From Chloranthus sessilifolius (taxonomy: Eukaryota > Streptophyta > Magnoliopsida > Chloranthales > Chloranthaceae): a DNA stretch of 64,000 nucleotides. Below the pieces are notes generated by a model, which did not search any database, was not told the DNA's origin, and was given only the letters and a program-made list of their open reading frames with translations. Position 1 is the first letter of the stretch. Each line of letters begins with the position of its first letter. Below are positions 45,566-56,039 of the stretch, piece after piece. Where the stretch lies: contig CM037598.1 in the NCBI GenBank assembly GCA_021018995.1, positions 62,576,671 through 62,640,670 on the forward strand. Reading direction: 5' to 3'. Made by a program: the position numbers and the translations under genes.

Positions 45566-46959
45566 AACTCGAGAAATTATGACCCGAACCTGCATTGTAA
45601 CTTCCACCAGGGACCGAGTCACCCTACGGACCGGTGCTTCCCACTAAAGCACACAGTCCAAAATTTAATAGAGGCAGGAAAAATTATTCCCCCATCGCTT
45701 CCTCAAGGGAAGAACCAGAACATCCATCAAGCCCCTCTACCACCGCACCCAGGAGGCCTCAGGCCTAACATTCATTGGGTAGAAGAGGAAGAAGAAGAGT
45801 TTGGCCCCTCGGATTACATCAATAATCAAGAAGAGTTTTCATTTCCCAGGTTGAATAAGGACAAACCATTTGTGGGGGTGATCGAGCCGTTGTATTTAGC
45901 CGATTACTTCCCCACCCCAGCATACCAAGAGGAACCCTTAGATTTAGGGCAGTATTTTTCAACTCCCACTCCCACCTATCAAATCCAAACGGGCACAGGC
46001 CCACCGCAATCATACACCTATCCGCCCCACTCCCAATCTACCCCACAGTACACACTACCTCCCAATCACCCCATCCCATACACTATCCCACCATCAGCCA
46101 CCCCATATACCTCTCTGTTACACCTAAATCACCCCACGCCATACATAACTCCACCATCCCCATACTATCCTACCCCATACACACCCACAAATCTCTCCAC
46201 CCAATACACCACTCTGCCATCCCCAAATTATCCCATCCCGTACACACCCCCAAATCCCACCACCCAATATACCACCACGCAATCCCCAAATCATCTTGCC
46301 CAATACACAACTCCACCATCCCCAAATCACCTCGCTCCATGCACAACTCCATCATCCCTAATTTACCCCATTTCATCCACGAACCCATCATCGCCCCACC
46401 ATGCCACCCCATATACAAACCCTTCATATCCGTACCCCCCTGCTCCATCCGCTACCCTGTCATATCCCTATCGCCCAGCTCCACCCGCACCTCTGACATC
46501 TCCCAGTCACTCCATCCCATGCAACATACCACTCATCCCCAGTTATCCCATCTCACACCCATCCCACCAGCTCTTAATCACACCCCCCAATATTCGATCC
46601 CATCGCCCTCTGATCCCTCTATCCTAGTCACACTCCCACCATCCCTTCGCTATTTTGCCCCCAATCCAACTCCACCCCTACCCAAACAAACAACCCCTCA
46701 CCCACTCTCCTTATCACCCACTCCCAATCACCACTGGTGTTACCATGCCCAGGTAATGCCTATACAAGCCCCCTCCGCACCCACAAATCCAACCTCACCA
46801 ATTCCCACCACTACCGTTCTGCCCCCTATTGGAGTCAACCTGGTTGGACTCGAGAATCTGACGTACTCAGCCCAATCCTCCCCAGAATCACCATGCACTC
46901 CCTTCCTCATCCCGAAACCTGCCTATGACCTGCACCAAGTGCCGTTAAGCTATGAATAG
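45566..46959 (+). pseudogene. Gag of element C2, C-terminal part, proline/tyrosine-rich
   Basis: Near the start is CNFHQGPSHPTDRC, a C-x2-H-x5-H-x4-C box like the one in Ogre/Tat gag proteins, followed by FPLKHTVQNLIEAGKI. A long proline-rich part follows (46020-46640, YTTPPSPNH-type repeats), then after a frame change PPIGVNLVGLENL and a stop at about 46959. The single reading frame runs about 350 codons before the shift. The 5' end is replaced by the chromovirus fragment. Confidence 0.7.
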
Positions 46960-47089
46960 ATGGACATAAATTCTGGTTGCAACCGATAGGAGACTATTGA
47001 ATTTATTACCTGGTCAGGCAGGATTTCTACACAGCCAGAAGCATCGGGGGCCGTCAGAGGAGAAGAGAAGAAGAAAGAGCAGGCTGCTA

Positions 47090-47690
47090 GGAACCCCTTT
47101 GAGAAAATGGTCAGAGAGCACATGTTGGAGACACAGCTCAAGAGAACACCCGCACATATTACTGTGTGGGATTTGTTAATCACGTCCCTGCTCCACTTTC
47201 AAGCCTTAATGGAGCACTCAAAGACGCACATGTTTCCGCCCACGTAACCCCAGATGAAGTGGGAGAAATAATCGGGCAAGTATTGGTCCCAAATGCCATC
47301 TCATTCTCTGATGCGGATCTACCGCTCGAGGGGAACAACCACTCTAAGCCCCTGAATATAACAGTGGAAACAGGGAACCTGGTGGTGTCATTGATCTTAA
47401 TAGACAAGGGTCAGCACTGAACGTATGCCCGCTAAGGACGACAATCAAAATTAGTGCGAATCCCAACACCTTCCGGCCATCCATAACAAGCACCAGGGGA
47501 TTTGACAATAGGAGGAGAGAAATTATAGGGGAAGTAGACCTCGACTTGATCATCGGGCAGAAAACCTTCACCATCCCCTTTTAGGTGATGGATATCAAGT
47601 CTACATTTAATCTACTGTTGGGGCAACCGTGGCTACTGAGATTGGGGCAATACCATCAACTCTACACTAGAAACTCTTATTCATCTTAGA
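47090..47690 (+). pseudogene. Aspartic protease of element C2
   Basis: The protease cleaves the Gag-Pol polyprotein. Motifs: HVTPDEVGEIIGQV, then ISFSDADLPLEG. The active-site region LILIDKGSALNVCP is split by a frameshift near 47410, with Lys where this family usually has Asn after the catalytic Asp. Then come FRPSITSTRGFDN, RREIIGEVDLDLIIGQ and FNLLLGQPW. A stop sits at 47581-47583. The sequence is typical of Ogre/Tat proteases. Confidence 0.8.
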
Positions 47691-47859
47691 GGGGAGAATC
47701 GTCACCATCTTAGGTTAAAGTAGAGAAGACAGGGAGAGGAGCACTCTTCATATTGAGAATCCAAAAGTGCTTAACATGCCGCACACAGTAGATGACACCG
47801 ATCTCCATCGATTTGAGTATGACTTCTCAGCCGTTACCCTCGGGTCAAGTGAAAAAAGC

Positions 47860-48105
47860 CCTGCCAAAACTGGAGGAGAAATGGATGCAGCTGTGTTTAT
47901 GCTCCACAAATGGGGCCACCAAAAAGTGAAAGGGTTGGGCCCGCGCCTTCAAGGAAGAAGAGACCTCGTCAGGGCCAAGGGGTAGCAAACCAAATTTGGT
48001 CTGGGCTATAGGCCCATTGAAGAAGAAGTCAGAAAGGCCAAGGAAAAGATAAGAGCCATGGCAGTCACTAGGGCTAGAGGAATCAACCTGGAAGAAGAAC
48101 CTCAC
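47860..48105 (+). pseudogene. G-patch-like peptide between protease and RT (element C2)
   Basis: VFMLHKWGHQKVKGLGPRLQ continues with GRRDLVRAKG, then a stop and QTKFGLGYRP. A hydrophobic stretch, then GxGLGxxxQG, ending in FGLGY resembles the G-patch fold of RNA-processing proteins. Such a peptide between protease and RT fits Tat elements as I remember them. The function is inferred; retroviral proteases can carry G-patches. Confidence 0.5.
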
Positions 48106-48689
48106 GCTCGACCCCACATCCGTCAAACCTTTATGAGTGCCAGGGTGGTAAAGATTGATCTGAATGGGGAGACGAGGGTAACCCCACAGAAGATTGCTTC
48201 TGACCACCCCACCAACCCTTACATCAACCCCCCAAACCTCGAAGTGAACTTAGCCGCCCTCTCCTTATTTGAGGAGGAAGTCCTCCGGTCCACCCATCAC
48301 TCTAGCACCAGCCACTTTGGGCCCATCCTAACCATAAAGGACAGGGTCCCAAAGGATCCCTCCGTAAACATGCTGAGAGAGGAACTGCAAGAGCCTACTG
48401 ACGCCGCTTCCAACTAAAGAGGTAAAGGTCAGGCCTCACAGGTAAGTAACTGGGCATCTTTGCCCCAACTCCTAGGAGTCGTCAAAGGCCGTGAATACGG
48501 CACCGACTCTCCAAAAGAAAACAACCTGTAAAAAGTGAGGTTAGCCTTTGGGACACTCTACCCTGTATATATAGAGATCCACCTCGCCAGGGGCTGACTT
48601 CCAAAAAAATGCAAACAACCATAAAAATAGAAAAAATACAAATTCTAAAAATATTGTCTTTTAAAATTCCTAATAAAATTAAAAATGAT

Positions 48690-49790
48690 GTCGTGATACT
48701 TGTCTAGCGTGAAGTCGACCCCTTTCCTGTAGAAATACAAGAAGAGGTAGGAGTCACGAGTCTGGACGAGGAAGGTCAAATCAATGAGCTCCCCAATGAG
48801 CACCTTAAACAATTTGTCAATTTTAAGCATGGCTCGACCCCGATCGTTGAAGAGACGGAGGACGTCAATTTGGACACCAAAAATGCCCCTAGAATCACCA
48901 AAATCGGAATATCGCTGTCCCCTGTGGAGAGAAAAGGTATGATAGACTTCCTTTGGTCATACCAAGACGTCTTTGCATGGTCGTATGAAGACATTCCTGG
49001 TTTGGATACCGATCTGGTTGAGCATGAGTTGCCACTCTACCCTGATATTAAGTTGGTTAAACAGAAGCTGAGACGCCTCCGACCTGAATGGATGTTGAAG
49101 CTGAAGGACGAGGTCATTAAGCAGTATGACGCGGGTTTCCTCATAGTATCCAAGTACCCGCAATGGCTGGCCAATATCGTCCCCGTACCAAAGAAGGATG
49201 GGAAGGTTCAAATGTGCATTGATTTTTGAAATCTCAATAAGGCAAGCCCTGACGATGACTTTCCGTTACCTCACATCGATATCGTGGTCGATAACACTGC
49301 TAAGCATGGAATGCTCTAATTCATGGATGGATTCTCGGGCTACAATCAGATTAAGATGGCAGAGGCCGACCGAGAAAAGACTGCGTTCATCACTCATTGG
49401 GGTACCTTCTATTACAAGTTGATGCCATTTGGGCTCAAGAATGCCGGGGCATCATACCAGAGAGCAATGACGACGCTGTTCTACGACATGATGCACTGAG
49501 AGATCGAAGTGTATGTCGACGACATGATTGCCAAATCATCGGAAAGGGATGACCACCTGGTAAACCTTCAGAAGCTGTTTAAGAGGTTGAGAAAGTATAG
49601 GTTGCGATTGAATCCCCAAAAGTGCACATTCGACGCTATGTCAGGAAAACTGTTAGGCTTTATTGTCAGTAGGAGAGGGATTGAGGTCGATCCAACCAAG
49701 ATCAAGGTCATCATTGAAATGGCACCACCATCTACAGAGAAGGAGGTTAGAGGCTTTTTAGGCAGAATCTAGTACATTAGTCGGTTCATT
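48690..49790 (+). pseudogene. Reverse transcriptase of element C2
   Basis: The pre-RT segment ISLSPVERKGMIDFLW, FAWSYEDIPGLD leads to LRRLRPEWMLKLKDEVIKQY, WLANIVPVPKKDGKVQMCID, a stop, then FPLPHIDIVVD. Further motifs are [32 protein letters not shown], a stop just before EIEVYVDDMIAKS (catalytic YVDD, about 49510-49521), KCTFDAMSGKLLGFIVS and GFLGRI. Only about five in-frame stops interrupt it, so it is younger-looking than element A pol. Confidence 0.9.
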
Positions 49791-50890
49791 GCACAGTTAA
49801 CTCCGATATGCGCACCGATCTTCAAGCTACTAAGAAAGGATTCACCAGTTGAGTGGAATGATGACTGCCAAGCTGCATTTGACAAGATCAAGGGTTACCT
49901 CCTAAATCCTCTAGTATTGGTACCACCTGTACCTGATAGACCCCTGATAATGTACCTGTCCATGACAGAGTTTTCCATGGGCTGTGTTAGAGCACCATGA
50001 TGAGATAGGAAGAAGAGAGCAGACCATCTACTACTTGAGCAAGAAGTTCACTGATTATGAGACGCGCTATTCTCAACTAGAGAAAGCATGTTTAGCGCTC
50101 GTATGGGCTACTCAAAGACTTTGACACTACCTGTTATCCCAAGCCGTTCTACTTCTAGCACGGATGGATCTGTTGAAGTACCTGTTTGAGAAACCTGCTC
50201 TCACTGGCCGAACTGCACTATGGCAACTACTTCTCTCCAAATTTGACATTACTTATGTCACCTAGAAGTCGATCAAGGGGCAAGCACTCGCTGATCATCT
50301 TGCTGAGAACCCTCTGCCGAACTATGAGCCTCTAAAGACTAAATTCCTCGATGAGGACATCCTGTTCATGACTGAAGAGGACACGGAGGAAACAGACGAA
50401 TCCTGGGTAATGCACTTTGCTGGGGCATCGCATGTTGAAGGCCAAGGAGTTGGCGCCATTCTTAACTCACCAAGAGGATCGCATGTACCCATCTCAATCA
50501 AGTTGAACTTCCCATGCACCAACAATATGGCCTAGTATGAAGCCTGTATAGCTGGTTTACAGGCGGATCTTGATCTGAATATAACTCACCTTAGGGTCTT
50601 TGGGGATTCACAGTTAATCATATGCCAGACCAACGGAGATTGGAAGACCAAGGATGAGAAGTTGATCCCGTACCATGAACATCTTGAAGATCTGATAACC
50701 TGCTTTGAGGAAGTCACCTTCTCCTATGTGCCACGAATAAGAAATTGGTTTGCTGATGCCCTAGCTACCCTGACCTCTATGGTTGAGATTCCGTACGGGG
50801 TTGAGATGAAGTCGATCATGATAGAGCAGAGGGACGAGCCGGCATTCTGTCACCTGATCGAGGGATCTACCGAGTTAGATGATGAGCCAC
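49790..50890 (+). pseudogene. RNase H and second RNase H of element C2
   Basis: After GFLGRI come YISRFIAQLTPICAPIFKLL and FDKIKGYLLNPLVLVPPVP, then a broken RT-linked RNase H (50000-50290). The second RNase H (about 50400-50860) reads WVMHFAGASHVEGQGVGAIL, CTNNMA, stop, YEACIAGLQADLDLNI, FGDSQLIICQTNGDW and WFADALATLTSM. The first catalytic Asp (usually FDGAS) is Ala. Glu in YEAC, Asp in GDSQ and Asp in ADAL are kept. The dual domain supports Tat assignment. Confidence 0.85.
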
Positions 50891-50904
50891 CCTAGTTCTC
50901 AAAC

Positions 50905-52139
50905 ATCAAGAATTTCCTCGAGACCCAAACTGTCCCGGAAGGAACATCAAAGGTAGACAGACACACCATCCAGCGATTGGCAACGAACTACGTCATCTGC
51001 GGCGATCTCTTGTACAGACAGTCTCACGACAATGCTCTGCTCCGATGCTTAATCGAGAGAGAAGCGGTTGAGATCATGAAGGAGATCCATGAAGGAGTCT
51101 GCAGGGCACACATCAGTGGACACATGCTCGCTAAGAAAATCCTAAGGGAAGGATACTTTTGGACCACTTTAGAGACTAATTGCTACAAACACGTTCAGAA
51201 GCGCTACAAGTGTCAAGAACACTCTGATCTAATACATGCTCTGGTCATTGATTTACACAGCATGACCACTCCTTGGCCATTCGCCACCTGGGGTCTCGAC
51301 GTCATCGGCAAGATCAATCCTAAGGCTTCCAACGGACATCAGTTCATCCTCGTCGTAGTGGAGTACTTCACGAAGTGGGTAGAGGCAGCCTCCTATACGA
51401 GCATTAAGGCCAATCATGTCAAGAAGTTCATCAAGAACAACATCATTTGCAGATTCGGCGTGCCCAAGGATATCATCACTGATAATGGTACTAATTTCGC
51501 TAATAGGCGCATCCAGGCCTTATGTGAGTGGTTCCAGATCAAGTATCATCGATCATCCCCATATAGGCCTCAGACGAACGGAGCTGTAGAAGCGGCCAAC
51601 AAAACTCTGATCTGCATTCTAGAGAAGATGGTAGTCACTTACAGAGATTGGAGTGAGCAGTTACCCTTCACGCTTTAGACTTATAGAACGTCTATCTGTA
51701 CCGCTACAGGGGCAACACCATTCTCCCTTGTGTATGGAACCAAGGCCGTGCTACTCGTTGAGGTCAAAGTACCATCACTCAGTATCCTTTTGGAATCCCA
51801 TCTGCCCGAAGCTGAGAAGGAAAGATCTCGTTTTGAGCCGCTAGATTTGATTGACGATAAGAAACTCCTAGCTTTGTGACCCAAGTCTATCAGAGGAGAA
51901 TTGCACGTGCTTACAATAAGCGTGTTCGCGCTCGAGACTTGCAGATAGGTGACACGGTACTAAGGAGGATTTTCCCGTCTCTCCATGCTGATCTAAGAGG
52001 GAAGTTTAAACCGAATTGGGAAGGACCCTACATCATCTGAGAAGTGTTGTCGGGATACGCCGTTCACCTCGCCACCATGGACGGAGACCACTTTCCTGAG
52101 CCCATCAACGCTGGATACCTCCGGAGGTTCTACTCATAG
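50905..52139 (+). pseudogene. Integrase of element C2, nearly intact core
   Basis: Open 50977-51678 (233 codons). Zinc finger: HEGVCRAHISGH, then YKCQEH with one Cys of the pair lost. Core: WGLDVIGKI (Asp), IITDNGTNF (Asp), YRPQTNGAVEAANK (Glu), so the catalytic triad is present. After a TAG the frame continues YRTS, ATGATPFSLVYGTKAVL. A frame change leads to RRIARAYNKRVRARDLQIGD, KFKPNWEGPYII, a stop and NAGYLRRFYS, ending at 52137-52139. Confidence 0.9.
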
Positions 52140-53975
52140 GTCTTGCGACAAGGTAAGTGTTGATAAAGGTAGATGCGTGACCGCTTAAGGACCCCATAGA
52201 AGAGGCCATCATTTCAAAGACAAGTAGCCAAAATAATAATAACAATAATAAAATAATATATATTCCCTGAATACCTTTACCCTTTTGCTACACACGCCGG
52301 GCCAATAACCATTTCTTTCATATACCCCTCCCAAAAACATTAAAAAAAAATTAAAAAAAAGAAGAGGAGAAAAGAGAAATGTGTGTTAATACCAACAAAA
52401 AAGAAGGAGAAAAGAGGGGAAAAATCTCGAAAAAAAAAGAGAGAAAAAATCCAAACCAAAAAATATATATATATATATATATATATAGAAAAGTAAAACC
52501 CCAAAAGGGGGGATCAAGAATGAAAAAGAAACGACTGGGGCACGTACAGTAAAAAGCCCCTGAAAAGGAAGAGGAATCACTGAATCTGGAATTCACTCAA
52601 AGCTTAAATCCAAAATCCCAGAAAAACCTAGCCTGTTTGAGCCCCGGCCACATTACAACCCAGAAGAAAGCCCTCTTTAAGGTCCACAAGCAGTCATAGC
52701 ATCTGTTGCATCTGCATAAGCTGAGTTAATGGACCACGCAGAACTTCATCCAGCCAGCTATGATGGAATCGATGTCCATGTCGTGGCTTTCTGGTTCTTG
52801 AAGAAAGTAAAAAAAAAAAAGAAAAAAGGAGAAAAAAATTAATTTGAGTTCAAAGCAAGAAACAACAAACTCACGCGGATCAGGTAAAAACCTTAAAAGG
52901 CACTTGGGGTAAGAGAACGAACCCATGGACATAGTGAAAACCCGAAAGAGTGCTACGAGTAAAAACAGGGATGACAGGCATAGTGAAAACCCGTCTTGGG
53001 CGCTGTGAGCAAAAATGTCAAGAAAAGAGAGACTAGGAGAGGATCTGTTTTGGCCCGCCTATTTTAGTCTGGACCCCTTGAGCCTCTTCTCCCCTTTGCT
53101 GGGCCGCTCATGTTAAAAATTGGATCGGATCCCGATCAAGTATGTCGTCTCTACCACGTCGTCTGACACATGACCAAAGATAAAGGCAGAAGACTATTCA
53201 ATCTTTGAGAAGCTGACCTTTCCATGTTTAAAAGAAAAACCTGAGCCTCATGAACAGGGTTCGACCATGCTAAAAAAAAAAAGACCCACCAGTTGGCCTC
53301 GCAAATACTGACATCACAAAAAGAAGGAGAAAAGGAGAAAATTTCAAAAAAGATAATAGATTCTCCTTTTCCATAAAGAGCCCCACACTATGTAGGAGAA
53401 AATTTTAAAAAAGATAATAGATTCTCCTTTTCCATAAAGAGCCCCACACTGTGTAGGAGAAAATTTTAAATAAGATAATAGATTTTCCTTTTCCATAAAG
53501 AGCCTCACACTGTGTAGGAGAAAATTTCAAAAAGATAATAGATTTTCCTTTTCTATAAAGGCCTTACGTTGCGAGACGTATGGAAGAAAATTCGAACACC
53601 AAAAAAATAAAATAATAATAATAATAATAAAATATACATATATATATATAATAGATTTCATTTATTTTCTTACAGCGTTACGTGTGAAGTGTCACGTCCC
53701 AAAACGATAACAACATGACAAACTTTCTATTTTCTACCTTCTTTACAAGTATAAAAAAAAAAAGAGAAAAAGAAAGAAAAAAAGAAAGAAGAAACAACCG
53801 AAAAAGAAAAGAGATCTCTGTTAAGGGGTATCTGCCCCCCTCTGTGTATATGATCTATGGTATGTGCGGGAACAGGTCAGGGGCAGGAACCACGCATCAA
53901 AGCACTGATCTCTGCAAAGAGAGAGTCCTCACGGGCATTCCGATCAGACAACCACCTACCATGAATACTCTTTTG
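52140..53975. other. Post-pol spacer of element C2
   Basis: Non-coding and A/AG-rich, with a (TA)n run at 52462-52488. 52920-53015 contains a phrase (CATAGTGAAAACCCG) repeated 49-50 bp apart. A four-copy tandem repeat lies at 53335-53575. The AAAAAG-rich tracts yield spurious ORFs. Confidence 0.7.
53335..53575 (+). repeat. Four tandem copies of a ~60-bp unit
   Basis: Each unit starts GAGAAAATTTNAAAAAAGAT, then AATAGATT(C/T)TCCTTTTCC and a SNP-variable tail (GAGCCCCACACTATGTAG). Copies begin near 53335, 53396, 53456 and 53517. The last is decayed. Confidence 0.9.
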
Positions 53976-55388
53976 TTACCTCCGCGAAGCGTTAGCTACA
54001 CTTCGAGACTCAGTCAAAAGCCCAATCAATCGAAAAACCTCACTCTCGACCTTAGCAGCTCTCACCTCCACAATCTCAGCTCTGGCCCTTTCCTTCTCGA
54101 AAGCCTCAGTCAAAGCCAGCCTCTCTGTAGAAAGAGACTCAATCCTAGTCCGGTGTATCGTTTCCTTGTATGGCCAGGGCCCCGTCTCTATCACATCTAC
54201 CGAAATCGGGCTAGGGGCAGGTAAGTCCTCGGATGCCAGCCAAACCTTGTAATCAGAAGAGAGAACGCCCCCCTAAACTAAGCTGCACATGTGCACCAAT
54301 TGGCGGGTCTCCCAGAGGGCTGCTATGCAGTCTAGGTCACAGAGAGAACCCTGAGAGAATATCAGAGAGCACAAGGGTGGCCTCACAGTGCATGACACGT
54401 GTTGGGTATATCCGAATTGACAGAGCACTTGAGATGGGAAATAGTAGGTACTACCAGTCAACCCAAAAAGTGCGATACCCTCACAATCTCAAGAGAGGTT
54501 AATCGAAAAGGTGCCATCCATTCAGGGAAGTTGCCAGATCAACTCCGCATCAGATAGCCACCGGCTCAGTTCCTCGATGCTCCCATGAGGCATTCTCGAG
54601 CACCGGGTTAGAAAGCCCCGAGCCACATCCCCTCTTACCAAGCAAAATCTCGGCATGGGCCCCATGATAGCCAAATGCTCCCCTAGCCAAATCTGAATGA
54701 GGAGTGGACTCTCGCTAAGAATCCCGACCTGGCCCGAGGCCGAGGCATCCATGCCCCGATACATCTAAGCCAGGACCAGGTGTACCAGTGAACGACCTCC
54801 CTTCAATTCGGTCAAGACGTCGCATAACTTGAGGGAAAATGTCTCACCCCCAGTAAAGAAGAGAACTTCCGACAGCAAATAAAGGGCAAAGGCCTTTACA
54901 TTGAAAGGATCTCGAATAGGCAACTTTCGGAGACTCAAGTCGCCGAAAAGTTCTCTCAGGAATTTCACCGAGCACTTGGTGGGCCCCCTGGTGAAGCCCT
55001 TCTCATACCCACCCTTTTTCAAACCCAGAACCGCATGGACCGCCTTTGCATACCCCGGTTTGGGCACCACTTTGGCAAGTCCCCAATGCATCCTCAAGCC
55101 AGTAATAGAGGCTAGCTATTCCAAGGTTGGGGTGAGCTCCCTGGACCTAAATCTGAAGACATGGGCCCTATGGTCCCACGACGCCAAAGCCGCCTGCAGG
55201 AGGTTGGGCAACAGAGGAATAGCAAGGAAAGAGGAAAGGCGGGGTAACTCAAGGCGATCCAGAACAGCGAGCTCGCCCTCAGCCAAGCTATCGCACCATT
55301 TTTACAAAAAACTGGGCCTCGCATCCAAACAACGAAGTATACTAGCCCCAGCCCCCGTATGAGAATTTGGGCCAAGAAGCGAGTCCAT
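53976..55388 (-). pseudogene. Antisense DUF7745-like gene of element C2
   Basis: One minus-strand frame of about 470 codons, with about seven stops, from ATG 55388 (MDSLLGPNSHTG). It reads RSRELTPTLE, stop, LASITGL, which matches the plant DUF7745-type signature (F.....LTPTLEE...L.GL) of PMD-related proteins. Further on are RDPFNVKAFALYLLSEVLFF, IQIWLGEHLAIMGP, RWLSDAELIWQLP, LFGLTGSTYYFPSQVLCQFG and a C-terminal coiled coil (EAFEKERARAEIVEVRAAKV). It lies antisense to pol, downstream of it. No intron is needed. Two class II palindromes lie 175-245 bp upstream of the start. The DUF assignment is from memory of the family. Confidence 0.65.
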
Positions 55389-55562
55389 TGACGTACAAAG
55401 ATGTTCTTTATAAAAATCAGTCAATGTAGAGCGATGGATTCGCTTGCAAAAAAAAAAAGAGAGAAAAAAAAGGGGGGGCAAAAAGGCCAAATCTGGATGG
55501 AAAGAGAGGCAAAGAGGGCCAAGTTCGGGTTATGAAGAACCCCGTTGAGCCCAGTTATATGA

Positions 55563-55630
55563 GGCGTATATATTATATATGCTCAGGAAAAATTTTAAAT
55601 ATTTTGCCAGGCGTATATAATATATACGCC
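55563..55630 (-). promoter_or_regulatory. Two class II 21-bp palindromes upstream of the DUF7745-like gene
   Basis: 55610-55630 is a perfect palindrome: arm GGCGTATATA, one central A, then the complementary arm. 55563-55583 has one terminal mismatch. The copies start 47 bp apart. They contain TATAT sequence that could itself act as a TATA region. Confidence 0.8.
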
Positions 55631-55639
55631 CAGCTAAAA

Positions 55640-56039
55640 TTGCAGGGAAGTGTGGTTCCCCTCACATTGGTCTTTTTTTTTACTTCCCCCAAGAGAGGGA
55701 CGGGTTTTGCTTGGCCTACTTTTTTATCCCGGGGCAGCCCACAGTCGGGCACGCTCACACACCCATGGAAAATCCTCGGATGACTCGGTATCCGTGGGTC
55801 ATATGCGGAGGATCATATGCGGGCTCAATCTCATCATTGGAGGGGCTCTGGCCCTCTTCATGCCAAAAAAAAGGAAACCATAAAAGCGGAGAGATAACCA
55901 AACAGAGTGTTCATATAAACCATAAAAATCATAAAACCATTCAAAAAAAATTATTGTTTAAAAGATTACATATTCCCCAATAAACAAAAGTCTATACTGT
56001 TTCAATGTTTCAAATATTCAGAAAATAAACTAGTCTTGG
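55640..56039. other. Spacer between the two antisense genes of element C2
   Basis: No supported coding sequence. It includes the upstream flank of the DUF7745-like gene and the 3' end of the PMD gene. Confidence 0.5.

Noticed and set aside
46124..46448. Trp/Gly-rich minus-strand ORFs opposite C2 gag
   Set aside because: Shadow of the Pro/Tyr/Thr-rich gag repeats.
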